From positions 186,001 to 250,000 of the forward strand of contig CAVUFH010000002.1 in NCBI GenBank assembly GCA_963740835.1: a stretch of DNA of 64,000 nt, written 5' to 3'. The translations under genes were made by a program, and so were the position numbers. This document shows positions 25,038-34,800 of the stretch, piece after piece. This stretch comes from CAVUFH01 sp963740835. Its GTDB lineage: Bacteria > Actinomycetota > Acidimicrobiia > IMCC26256 > PALSA-610. Numbering within the stretch: position 1 is the stretch's first letter; each line of letters begins with the position of its first letter. The notes beneath the pieces are model-generated. The model saw nothing but the letters and a program-made list of their open reading frames with translations, searched no databases and was not told the DNA's origin.

Positions 25038-25793
25038 GTGGAGAAGGTCGACTACGACGAACGCCTGCACGCGGTCTACGCCGCCGGCCGGCAGATGTCG
25101 CCCGATGCACTGCAAACCTGGACGGAGGCGTTCGCTCGCCACCTGCCCGAGACCCGGCCACTGGTCTGGCTCGACCTGGGCTCGGGTACCGGCCGCATGA
25201 CCCCCTCCCTGGCGAGTGCGTTCGGCGGCCCCGCCCACGGAGTCGAGCCGTCGGACAAGATGCGTGCGCAAGCCCTTGCCCGCGCCGGTCATCCCGCCGT
25301 CACGTATGCGGCTGGGTCTGCCGAGCAGATCCCGTTGGCAGATGCCTCGTGTGACGCAGCCTTGCTGTTCTTCGTCTGGCACCACGTCGTCGATCGTGAT
25401 GGCGCGGCGCGGGAGTTGCGCCGGGTCGTCAAGCCCGGCGGCAAGCTCTTCGTGCAGGCGAACTTCTCCGACCGGATGCCTGATACCTGGTGGTTCCGCG
25501 TCGTGCCCGAGTGGAGGGAAGTCGACACCGCGCAGTTCCGGTCCGAGGAACAGGTGAAGCGTGACTTCGCCGGCGCCGGGTGGACGCTCGCCGCTCGTGA
25601 TGAAGTCACCTGGCTTCGCTCGGCGAACCTGGCCGAGGACCTCGAGCGGCTGAAGCTGCGTCCCGTCTCGGCCTTCGAGCACATGAGCGAGGACGTCGTC
25701 GAAGCGGGTTTCGCCAGCATCGAGGCCGCGTTGCCCTCACTCGGCGACGGGCCTCAATACGAGACCAGCGCGCTGCTCGTCTTCCAGCACTAG
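25038..25793 (+). CDS. Class I SAM-dependent methyltransferase
   Basis: A 251-residue methyltransferase of the Methyltransf_11 type. The SAM-binding motif I is VWLDLGSGTGRMTPSLASAF (~residues 45-64), motif II is HGVEPSDKM, and the post-motif region SAEQIPLADASCDAALLFFV ... RELRRVVKPGGKLFVQANF is typical. The C-terminal part (residues ~160-251) is variable and determines the substrate, which is unknown. It begins at GTG 25038, 46 bp after the GH4 gene, so co-transcription is possible. Confidence 0.88.
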   Translation: MEKVDYDERLHAVYAAGRQMSPDALQTWTEAFARHLPETRPLVWLDLGSGTGRMTPSLASAFGGPAHGVEPSDKMRAQALARAGHPAVTYAAGSAEQIPLADASCDAALLFFVWHHVVDRDGAARELRRVVKPGGKLFVQANFSDRMPDTWWFRVVPEWREVDTAQFRSEEQVKRDFAGAGWTLAARDEVTWLRSANLAEDLERLKLRPVSAFEHMSEDVVEAGFASIEAALPSLGDGPQYETSALLVFQH

Positions 25794-25957
25794 GAGCGCG
25801 CGACCATCAAACTGACGATTGCCGAAGGTGCGACTCGGTGGGGCGCGCCCGTCACGGCAGCTCGGTGCGCGTGGAGCGAGTGATTCCCTGGTGCGTCCGT
25901 CGTCGAGCTGCGACAGACTGCGCCCATGGAACCTCCAACCAGAGGAAGGACCACGCC

Positions 25958-26680
25958 ATGAACGCGAAATCCACAATCGTGCTGGTGCACGGCGACTGGG
26001 CCGACGGGTCGAGCTGGAACGCCGTCACGAAGCGACTGATCGACCGCGGCTACAACGTTCTCGTTCCGCCGAACCCGCTGCGGGGTCCGATCGAAGACGG
26101 CGCGTACCTCAAGAGCTTGCTCGAGTCGATCGACGGTCCGATCGTGCTCGTCGCGCATTCCTACGGCGGTTTCGTCACCACCAACGCCGCGGTTGGGGTG
26201 ACCAACGTCAAGGCTCTCGTCTACATCGACGCGTTCATTCCCGACGAAGGCGACCTGCTGTTCGACCTGGCCCCCGGTTCCTGTCTCGCCCTTGACCCCG
26301 CCAAAGTGTTCAACACGGTCCCGGTCGCCGGCGGCGCAGATCTCTACCTGCAGATCGCGCCGAACTCGCCCTATCCCGGCTTCGCCGAGGCCTTCGCAAA
26401 TGGTGTCGATCCCGAAACGACCGCGCTGATCGGGGCGACGCAACGACCTGCCTTCACCAACCAAGCGACCGAGCCGTCCGGCCCGCCGGCCTGGAAGTCG
26501 ATCCCGGCGTGGTCGCTGATCGGGACCCAAGACCACGTCATCCCGGCCGACCAACAAGAGCTCATGTCCAAGCGTGCGAACGCGACCATCGAGACCGTCG
26601 ACGCCGGCCATCTCTCGCTCATCAGTCACCCTGAGCGGGTCACGAAAGTGATCGAGGCCGCGTTCGCGGCGACGTCCTAG
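25958..26680 (+). CDS. Alpha/beta hydrolase (EstC/HNL-like)
   Basis: A 240-residue alpha/beta hydrolase with STIVLVHGDWADGSSWNAVT as the oxyanion loop (HGDWADG), the nucleophile in VLVAHSYGGFVTTNAAVGV (Ser near 67) and the catalytic His in ETVDAGHLSLISHPERV (near 216); the acid is in LIGTQDHVIP. This type is annotated variously as esterase, hydroxynitrile-lyase-like or antibiotic-response hydrolase. The ATG at 25958 follows AGAGGAAGGACC, a strong site, so upstream in-frame ATGs are rejected. It is not clearly linked to neighbours. Confidence 0.87.
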   Translation: MNAKSTIVLVHGDWADGSSWNAVTKRLIDRGYNVLVPPNPLRGPIEDGAYLKSLLESIDGPIVLVAHSYGGFVTTNAAVGVTNVKALVYIDAFIPDEGDLLFDLAPGSCLALDPAKVFNTVPVAGGADLYLQIAPNSPYPGFAEAFANGVDPETTALIGATQRPAFTNQATEPSGPPAWKSIPAWSLIGTQDHVIPADQQELMSKRANATIETVDAGHLSLISHPERVTKVIEAAFAATS

Positions 26681-26840
26681 ACCAATCGGTCGCCTCGCGT
26701 ACTCTGCCGACCCTTGGCAAACCTCGCGCGCGCAGGTGCGCGCTCGCGAGTTCGACGATCCACCGCCCTCGGCCCGCGCATAACTGCGGCGGTCTCAGGG
26801 ATCCGCGCTCTGGCTGGGCGATGATGCAGCACGGGCGATC

Positions 26841-27240
26841 GTGATTGTTCTCGTCGAGGGTCTGCCAGGGGCTGGCACGACGACGACTTCTGAGCAGATT
26901 GCTGCCGGCTACTCGAAGCTGGCGAGTCCTGTGCGCGGGTGTCCGAGTTGGCGGAGGACCACCCGCTGTTCGGTCGTGATGTACGACGCCGGCACGAAGC
27001 GACGGACTATGACGAGATCTGCCTCGGGCAGTGGGCGAGCCTCGCCGAACGCGTTGCCGAACCACAACGCGTTGTCTTCGACGGCTGCACGATGCAGAGC
27101 ACCGTGCGGTTCATGTTCGAGCAGGGCTGGCGCTTGAGTCGCATCGAGTCCTACTGGCGGCGGTTCGAGCAGTCCATCGGCCGAGTGCCCGTCGCTCTCG
27201 TCTACCTCGCGCACCCGAAGCCTGCGGTGTTCTGCTGCTC
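26841..27240 (+). pseudogene. Decayed P-loop nucleotide kinase-like gene
   Basis: The opening reads VIVLVEGLPGAGTTTTSEQI from GTG 26841, the P-loop of a small kinase, but the Walker A lysine (GxxxxGK) is replaced by Thr (codons GGC ACG ACG ACG). About 95 bp later the protein sense moves to another frame (VSELAEDHPLFGRDVRRRHE ... EICLGQWASLAERVAEPQRV). That frame continues to about 27220 with no normal C-terminus, ending in arbitrary codons before the next gene. A missing catalytic Lys, a frame change and truncation together argue for a dead gene. The kinase type is not identifiable. Confidence 0.6.
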
Positions 27241-27338
27241 CCGGATTCGGACACCGGCAGCGGCCGACACTTCGGCGCGGCGCTTAGGCTCCAGTCGGGA
27301 ACCTCCGTTCCCGGCTACACAGTTCCACGGGAGGACGG

Positions 27339-28709
27339 ATGCCCCCGCGCATCGTGGTGATCGGAGGCGGCAGCTTCCAATGGGTGCCGAAGCTGTTCTG
27401 CGATCTCGTGAACACGCCGTCGCTCGCCGAGGCCGAGATCGTGCTCGAGGACATCGCACCCGAGCCGCTCGCCGACATGACGGAGTTCGCGCAGTCGATG
27501 GTGGCGCGCGCGGGAACCGGGATGAAGGTCTCGTCGACGACCGATCAGCGGGCCGCGCTCGAAGGCGCCGGCTACGTGGTGGTCTGCATCTCGACCGGAG
27601 GGTTCGCGAGCATGACGCACGACCTCGCGGTGCCGGAACGCCACGGCATCAAGCAGGCGGTGGGCGACACGGTCGGGCCGGGCGGCATCAGCCGCGCGCT
27701 GCGCAACATCCCCGTGATGGTCGGCATCGCGCGCGACATGGAGGACGTCTGCCCGGACGCGTGGCTGCTCAACATCACCAACCCGATGACGACGCTGTGC
27801 CGCGCGGTCACGCGCGAGACCGAGATCGCGACGGTCGGGCTCTGCCACGAGGTGACGATGGTGCAGTTCACCCTGTCGCAATTGCTCGACGCCGACTTCC
27901 GCGCGTTCGACCTCACGGTCACCGGCGTCAACCACCTGCCCGTGATCACGGCCATGAAGGTGGGCGGCGACGATGGCTTCGAGCGCCTGCGCGCCCTGCT
28001 GGCCGATACCGACGGCCGCGGCGACGAACCGGTCCACCTGCCCGAAGGGCTCGGCCATGAGCAACACAGCTTCGGTGGCCAGTTCAAGAAGCGCGACCTG
28101 CTCGCGTCGAACCGGGTGAAGTTCTCGCTGTTCGAACGGTTCGGGGTGCTGCCCGCGGCCGGTGACCGGCACCTCGTCGAGTTCTTCCCCGGTTTCCTCA
28201 CCGAGGAGTCCGGATGGGGTCGGCGGTGGGGTGTCGGGCTCACGTCGATCGCGGATCGTGAAGCGTGGCAGGACTATTACAAGGCCGAGTTCGCGGAGTT
28301 GCGGGCGGCAACTGAAGTGCCGCAGATGCCGTCCGGCGAGATCGTCGCGCCACTCATCGACGCGTTCCTGCGCGACAAGACGCGTCACTTCCCGCTGAAT
28401 CTCCCCAACGCCGGGCAGTGTCCCGACTTGCCGGATGGACCCGTCGTCGAGTCGATGGTGACGGCTGACGCCAACGGGCTGCGCGGGCGTGACACCGCGA
28501 CTGCGCCGCCGGTGCTCGCGGAGTGGCTGCGGCGCATCAGCGCGAGCCAGGAAGCGACGGTGGAGGCTGCGCTCACCGGTGACCGCGAAAGGGTTGTGGA
28601 AGCGATGCTGCTCGATCCGCTCGCGGGGCGTACCGACTTCGACCACCTCGTGCGGATGACCGACGAACTGATCGACGCCACCAAGCCGTGGCTTCCCCAA
28701 TTTGCATGA
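27339..28709 (+). CDS. Glycoside hydrolase family 4 enzyme, copy 2
   Basis: A 456-residue GH4 protein, paralogous to 23622-24992. NAD loop: IVVIGGGSFQWVPKLFCDLV. Shared core: VCISTGGFASMTHDLAVPER, VGPGGISRALRNIPVMVGIA and LLNITNPMTTLCRAVTRETE. The metal-binding Cys-His pair is intact as VGLCHEV and GVNHLP, in contrast to copy 1. ATG 27339 follows GGGAGGACGG. Its stop is ten bases before the preferred start of a NagB-like gene, so the two are probably translated together, which would fit a pathway that hydrolyses a phosphorylated or amino-sugar glycoside and then deaminates the sugar. Confidence 0.92.
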   Translation: MPPRIVVIGGGSFQWVPKLFCDLVNTPSLAEAEIVLEDIAPEPLADMTEFAQSMVARAGTGMKVSSTTDQRAALEGAGYVVVCISTGGFASMTHDLAVPERHGIKQAVGDTVGPGGISRALRNIPVMVGIARDMEDVCPDAWLLNITNPMTTLCRAVTRETEIATVGLCHEVTMVQFTLSQLLDADFRAFDLTVTGVNHLPVITAMKVGGDDGFERLRALLADTDGRGDEPVHLPEGLGHEQHSFGGQFKKRDLLASNRVKFSLFERFGVLPAAGDRHLVEFFPGFLTEESGWGRRWGVGLTSIADREAWQDYYKAEFAELRAATEVPQMPSGEIVAPLIDAFLRDKTRHFPLNLPNAGQCPDLPDGPVVESMVTADANGLRGRDTATAPPVLAEWLRRISASQEATVEAALTGDRERVVEAMLLDPLAGRTDFDHLVRMTDELIDATKPWLPQFA

Positions 28710-28719
28710 GGCCGGTCGC

Positions 28720-29478
28720 GTGAGACGGTTCACGCGCGATCGGCTCGACGTTCGCGTCTACGACGATGCCCGGCAGCTGGCGGCGGCCGCGGCAACCGAC
28801 GCGGTCCTCGCGATCCGCGCCGCGATCGACGGGCGCGGTGCGGCCAACGTGATGCTCGCCACCGGCAACTCGCAACTGGAATTCCTGGCCGTTGTGGCAA
28901 CGCGCACCAACGTCGACTGGTCGCGCGTCACCGCCTTCCACATGGACGAGTACGCGGGGCTGCCCGGGACACATCCCGCCAGCTTCCAGCGCTACATGCG
29001 CGAGCGCGTCGCGGCCCACCTTCCGCTCCGCGACTTCCACTACCTCGACGGTACCAACGACCCCGAGGCCGAAGCCCGCCGGTACGCAGCGCTGCTCGCC
29101 GCGCACCCGCTCGACCTCTGCTGCGCAGGCATCGGCGAGAACGGTCATCTCGCGTTCAACGATCCGCCGGTCGCCGACTTCGACGATCCGGAGGCGGTGA
29201 AGGTGATCGCGCTCGACGGTGCGTCGCGCCAGCAGCAGGTGGGGGAGGGCCACTTCGCCCGCATCGACGACGTCCCCACTCATGCGATCACGGTGACGAT
29301 TCCCGCGCTGCTCGCCGCCGCCCGTCTCCTTGTGATCGTGCCCGAGGCGCGCAAGGCCGCGCCGGTGCGAGCCACGCTCGAGGACCCGGTGTCGACCGTC
29401 TGCCCCGCGACGATCCTGCGCACACAGGGCCACGCGACGCTCTACCTCGACTCGGAGTCGGCCGCGGCCGTGGTCTAA
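28720..29478 (+). CDS. Glucosamine-6-phosphate deaminase/isomerase family protein (NagB-like)
   Basis: About 252 residues. The sugar-phosphate isomerase/deaminase fold is shown by TAFHMDEYAGLPGTHPASFQ (catalytic Asp-Glu region) and CAGIGENGHLAFNDPPVADF (the family GIGxxGHxAFNxP loop), plus THAITVTIPALLAAARLLVI near the C-terminus. Real NagB converts glucosamine-6-P to fructose-6-P and ammonia. The GENGHLAFND variant departs from GPDGHIAFNEP, so the precise sugar is uncertain. GTG 28720 is preferred to a TTG at 28702. It follows the GH4 copy 2 gene by ten bases. Confidence 0.85.
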   Translation: MRRFTRDRLDVRVYDDARQLAAAAATDAVLAIRAAIDGRGAANVMLATGNSQLEFLAVVATRTNVDWSRVTAFHMDEYAGLPGTHPASFQRYMRERVAAHLPLRDFHYLDGTNDPEAEARRYAALLAAHPLDLCCAGIGENGHLAFNDPPVADFDDPEAVKVIALDGASRQQQVGEGHFARIDDVPTHAITVTIPALLAAARLLVIVPEARKAAPVRATLEDPVSTVCPATILRTQGHATLYLDSESAAAVV

Positions 29479-29560
29479 ATCGGCCCAGCGGGTGCTGGCA
29501 CCCCTGCGGTTGGAGGCCAGCCCGGTGGACACGGGCGCGGAACTCGGGCTGAATGACGGC

Positions 29561-31873
29561 GTGAGGGCGGTCGGATTGCGGGTGCAGGCCGCGCTGCGGC
29601 GCAGGTGGCGGGCGGCGTTCGTCGTCGCGGTCATCGTCGGGCTCGTCAGCGGGGCGGTGCTGACACTCGCCGCCGGCGCGCGGCGCACGGGTGCGGCCCC
29701 CGACGCGTTCACCGCGGCGGTCGGCGGCAACGTCGACGCCGCGGTCCAACAGTCGTCCGGGCGACCGCGCACCGCCGAGGTCGCGGCGGTGCCCGGCGTC
29801 GCGTCGGTCGACGCGATGACGTTCGCGTTCGCCGGTCTCGTGGATCCGAAGCGCGGCCCGGCCGCAGACTCGATCAGCTTCATCGGCAATCGCCCACTCT
29901 CAGCGCGCCTTGTGGCCGGCCGTCTCGCACATCCCGACCGGCCGCACGAGTTCGTTGCCGACCGATCGTTCGCGAAGGCGCACCACGCGCACGTCGGCGA
30001 CAAGTTCCGCGCGATCAGCTGGACCCAGGAGCAGGGCGACCACGGCCTCGGCTTCGGACCCGATCCGAACGGTCCGTCGTTCACGGCCACGCTCGCCGGC
30101 ATCGTCGAGACACCGAGCAGCCTCGAGGACGACTCCAATCTCGTGGTGTTCTCGACGGGACTGCTCCGCGAAGACGTCGGCATCGTCGCGACGCTCATGT
30201 CGGTTCGGCTCGAGCCCGGCGTGACGCGCGCGCAGTTCCGCGCCGCCCTCGACCGCCTGCCCGATGGCCACGCGCTGAGCGTCGACCGCGGTCAGGTCGT
30301 CGGCGCGGAGGTGCGCAATGGCGTCGAGGCACAGGCCCGGGGCATCTGGATCATGGCGCTCGTCGCCGCGATCGCGGCTGCCGTGGTACTCGGACAACTC
30401 CTGAGCCGGCACGCCCGGCTGGTCGACAACGAACGTGAACCGCTCGCCGCGCTCGGCTACTCGAGCCGCCAGCTCGCCGCCGAAACCGTTCTCCGCGCCG
30501 CCGCGCCAGCGGTTGGGGGCGTCGCGCTCGGCGTAGTGGTGGCCGTGCTCGCGTCGAATGTGTTCCCGACCGGGTTCGTGCGCGCGATCGAGCCGCATCC
30601 CGGCCTTCGCTTCGACAGCGGTGTGCTCATCGCCGGCGCGGTCATCTTCGTGCTGGGGCTGCTCGCGTGGGTCGCGATCGCGTTCGTGTCCACCCGGCGA
30701 CTGCGGGCACGACACGTCCGATCAAATTCGAGCCAGGCCATCGCGCGGGGTGCACCCACGCCGGCTGCGGCGACAGGCACGAACTTCGCGCTGACCCGGC
30801 GCGACGGCTCGGCCGGCGCGTCGATCGGCACCGTGTTGGCGATGGGACTGATCGTGGCCGGCCTTGTCGGCGCGACCGCGTTCGCGGTGAGCCTCGACCG
30901 GTTGGTGACCGACCGCGGCCGCTTCGGGAGCAACTACACGTTCGGGATAGGCGACAACTCCGACCTCAGCGCCAGCGATCTGCGCAAGGGCCTCGAAGGC
31001 AATCGCGACATCGACGGGCTGATGATCGTGACCGCGGCGACGGCGCGCGCGGGCGGCACCACGGTGGCGCTCACCGGCATGGATCGACTCCGTGGCGATC
31101 TCGCGCCTCGCGTGCTGAGCGGCCGGTTGCCGGAGAGCCCAACCGAAGCCGCGATCGGTGCCGTCACCGCGCGCGATCTCCACGTGCACGTCGGTGACGA
31201 GCTCGCGCTCGCGGGCTCGGCCGCGCGGAAGGACGTTCGCATCGTCGGCACCGCCGTGCTGCCGACGGTCGCCGGTAACGACGGCGTCGGCGACGGCGTC
31301 CTCATGACAGAACCCGGTCTGATCGCGCTCGAGCCGCACCCGGACACGGCGCTGGCCGCGATCACGCTCGCATCAGACGCACCCCCGGGCGCGGCACGCG
31401 CGATCGCGAAGGGCTTGGGCCAGACCGCGGGCCAGGAGAGCACGCCGGCGGTGATCATCAATGTCGCGCGCGTCCGCAATATCCCAGCAGTCCTCGCGGT
31501 GCTTCTCGCGATGCTGGCGGTGCTGACGATCGTGCATGCACTGATCGTGTCGATCCAGAGCCGGCGGCACGATGTCGCGGTGCTCCGCGCGCTCGGGGCC
31601 GATCGGCGGTGGGTTGTCCGCACCGTGCACTGGCAAGCGACGGTGCTGACCGTGCTCCCGCTCGTCTTCGGAATCCCGATCGGCGTCGTCGCCGGTTCGT
31701 TCGTCTTCCGCGCGTTCGTCCAGCGGATCGGTGCGCTTCCGGATCCGGCCGTACCCATCGTGCTGCTCCTCGGCATGGCACTGGTGCTCGTCGTGGTGGC
31801 CAACGTCGCCGCGATCCTGCCCGCGCGTCGCGCCCGTCGCCTGTCGACCGCGGCGTTGCTCCAGGCCGAGTGA
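29561..31873 (+). CDS. FtsX-type ABC transporter permease, two-domain
   Basis: A 770-residue protein with two FtsX-like units. It opens VRAVGLRVQAALRRRWRAAF, the charged head common in actinobacterial permeases; this GTG start is favoured over upstream GTGs. An N-terminal membrane helix, a large extracellular MacB-like periplasmic region (~50-260), then clusters of helices near 265-400 and 430, and a C-terminal helix block ending LPARRARRLSTAALLQAE. Such permeases use a separate MacB/LolD-type ATPase to drive lipoprotein or peptide traffic, and no ATPase gene is adjacent. The cyclase gene is convergent and close (13 bp). Confidence 0.87.
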   Translation: MRAVGLRVQAALRRRWRAAFVVAVIVGLVSGAVLTLAAGARRTGAAPDAFTAAVGGNVDAAVQQSSGRPRTAEVAAVPGVASVDAMTFAFAGLVDPKRGPAADSISFIGNRPLSARLVAGRLAHPDRPHEFVADRSFAKAHHAHVGDKFRAISWTQEQGDHGLGFGPDPNGPSFTATLAGIVETPSSLEDDSNLVVFSTGLLREDVGIVATLMSVRLEPGVTRAQFRAALDRLPDGHALSVDRGQVVGAEVRNGVEAQARGIWIMALVAAIAAAVVLGQLLSRHARLVDNEREPLAALGYSSRQLAAETVLRAAAPAVGGVALGVVVAVLASNVFPTGFVRAIEPHPGLRFDSGVLIAGAVIFVLGLLAWVAIAFVSTRRLRARHVRSNSSQAIARGAPTPAAATGTNFALTRRDGSAGASIGTVLAMGLIVAGLVGATAFAVSLDRLVTDRGRFGSNYTFGIGDNSDLSASDLRKGLEGNRDIDGLMIVTAATARAGGTTVALTGMDRLRGDLAPRVLSGRLPESPTEAAIGAVTARDLHVHVGDELALAGSAARKDVRIVGTAVLPTVAGNDGVGDGVLMTEPGLIALEPHPDTALAAITLASDAPPGAARAIAKGLGQTAGQESTPAVIINVARVRNIPAVLAVLLAMLAVLTIVHALIVSIQSRRHDVAVLRALGADRRWVVRTVHWQATVLTVLPLVFGIPIGVVAGSFVFRAFVQRIGALPDPAVPIVLLLGMALVLVVVANVAAILPARRARRLSTAALLQAE

Positions 31874-31886
31874 CTTCTCGTCGCGG

Positions 31887-34800
31887 CTACAAGGCGAGAC
31901 GGAAGATGGTGCTCCAGCCCGAGCCGGTGATGTCGAGCGCGTCGAGCTGACGGTTCGCGTCGGCTCGCAACTCCACCGCGTCGGGCGCGCCGATCACTTC
32001 GAGCACGTGCGCCCGCACGTGGGCGGCGATCGCGTGCTCGAGCGGCGCATCGGTCGTGGTGGCGATCGCGTGCGCGGCGTCGACTGCGGCGCGCGGATCC
32101 GCACCGGTCTGGCGGCGGGCCGCGGCTTCGGCCCAGAGCGCGACGAGCCGGTCGTGGTACGTCCCACCGGCGCGTTCCTGGAGCTCCGCGATGATGCGCA
32201 GTGCGTCGTCGGGCTGGCGTTGCACCGCGTACGCGAGCGCGAGCCGACTGCCCATGTTCATCGCGACGCCGTCGAACTCCGCGGCGACGTACGCGGGCTC
32301 GAACACCGCGATCGCCTCCTCGGCCCGACCGAGTTGGAGGAGCATGAGGCCATAGGCCGCGGAGAGATCGGTGCTGCCGATCTCCATCTCGCCGAGGTTC
32401 GCGTCGCCGAGCAGGACCGCAGCCGCTTCGGGATCGCCGTACTGGAGCAGGACGTTGCTCTGCACGATGTCGGGGACGCGCTGCATCCCCTCGGAGGGGA
32501 GGAACTGCACGATCTCGCGCAGCCGGGCGAGGCAGGCCTCGGACTCCTCGCGCAGTCCGAGCTCGGCCAGCGCGCGGATGACGGGTGCGCTCGCCTGGGT
32601 CTCGCCCCAGCGGTCGCCGATCTCCCGGAACCGCTGCAGGGCCGCGCGGCCTTCGCGTACCGCATCCGCGCTCCGGCCGCGCCACAGCGCGATGTCGGCG
32701 AGCAGGACGTCCATCATGCCGACGGCCCACGTGTTGCCCGACGCGAGACCTTCGACCGCGATCTGTTCCGCGAGCTCGGCCGCTTCGTCCAGTCGTCCCT
32801 GCATGTAGCGCACGAACGCGAGCAGCCCGAACGCCCAGCCGAGCCCGCCCCAGTCGCCGAGCTCGCCGAACAGCTCGGCGCTCTCCTGCAGGCGGTGCTC
32901 CGCGGTGCCGGCGTCGCCCCGCGAGAACGAGATCCACGCGACGTTCTGCAGGGCCCAGGCTTCGCCGCGGCGGTTGCCTTCGTTCCGGTACGCGGCCAGC
33001 GCTTCGGAGATCAGTGCGTCGGCTTCGTTGTGCTCGCCGCGGAACAGATGCGACATGCCGAGCTCGCGCAAGGCGTTGGCGACGCCGGAACCGTCGCCCG
33101 CTTCGCGCCACTTCTGCACGGCCTCGGATAGCGCCGCCTCGGCCTCGTCGTAGTCACCGTTGGCGGCGTGCAGTTCGCCGAGCAGCGTGAGCGCGGCCGC
33201 CTCGACGCGGATGTTCTCGGCGTCGCGCGACTCCTCGAGCACGATCAGCGCGTCGTCGCGCCCGTCGCCGAGCGCGCGCTGCGCCAGCCGCGTGCGCCCG
33301 CGTCCGAGCAGCGCGGTCCAGCGCTGCTCGCAGGGATCGTCCGAGAGCAGCCCGAGCGTGCGGTCGTGGTGATGCCCGGACACGACCCAGGACTCGACCT
33401 CCTCCGCCTGGCGCGCGGCGCGGGTCAGGGCGGCGACCGCGCGCTCACCGATGTCGTTCCCGACGCCCGGCACCGGCCCGAGCTCGGCGACCAGCTCGGC
33501 CGCGGTCGCGAGGTGGTTCGCGACCTGCCCGACCGCGATGTCGCCACGCGCTTCGAGGAAGGGCGCGAGGTTCGCGTGGCGTCGCGCCCGCTCGGCCTTG
33601 GTGAGCGTGCCGTAGGCGATCTCGCGGATCAGCTCTGATTTGAAGTGGAACTCGTTCCCGTCGATGACGACGAGATCACGTTCCGCGAGGCGCTCGAGCA
33701 GCCGGGGCGCGTCCTCGCGACCTGCAAGCGCGAACGCGGCGCTGATCGGGCCGCCGCCACCGACGACCGCGCAGTCCTCGAGCAGCGATCGCTCGGCCGG
33801 TTCCAGCGCGTCGAGCCGGGCCGCGACCAGGCCATGCAACGTGGCGGGGAGATCGCGCAGGCCTTCGGTGGGTGCCGCGCCCGAGCGCTGCGCGTCCTGG
33901 ACGTACGCGACGAGCTCCTCGACGAAGAACGGGTTGCCCCCGCTCCGTTCCAGCAGCGTGTCGACGATCTCGTCGTCGGCGCAGCCCTCGAACAGCGCGT
34001 GCACGAGTTGCGCGGTCGCGGCGCGGTCGAGCGGATCAAGATGGAGCACGAGCGCGTTGTGCCGCGCCGACTCGGGCGACCAGCGTTGGTCGAAGCCGGG
34101 CCGGGCCGTGGCGAGCAACACGAGCGGGGCGTTGCGGAGCCGTGACAGCAGCCGGTCCGCGAGCTCGAGCACCGGCTCTTCGGCCCAGTGCAGGTCGGCG
34201 AGGCCGAGCACGATCGGCGTGCGCGCGCTCAAGGCCTCGAGGAAGGCGAGCGCGGCGCGGATGCCCTCTTCGCGAGCGCGAGTCGGGTCTACCCCGGGTC
34301 GGGTCGTGCCATCCATGACGTACATGAGGCCTTCGACCAGTCGGTCGGTCTCGCCGGCGGCGCCTTCGGAGTCGAGGGTCACGTGGGCCGGGTCGCGGAT
34401 GTCGAAGCCGAGCGTGGCGCTCACCGTCTCCACGACCCGCAAGCGCGCTTCGGCCGAGCCCGCCAGCCCTTCGATGCCGCACGCGCTTCGCAACGCTTCG
34501 GCGACCGGGCCGAAGACATTCGCGTCGCCGTACGGCACGCACTGGCCGAACAGCACGCGCGCGCCGAGCTCTTCGCGCGCGACGTGCGCGACTTCGTTCG
34601 CGAGCCGGCTCTTGCCCACTCCCGCATCGCCATAGAGGAGCACCAGTTGGCCGCGGCTGCGTGCCGTCGCCATCTGCAACACGTGCCGCAACGTGTCGAT
34701 CTCGTCGTCGCGACCGAGCATCGGCGCGCGGGCGCCGGCGCGACGGCGGCCGGGCGGCGCGAGCACGCGCACCGCGCGATAGGCCTCGACCGGCTCGTCG

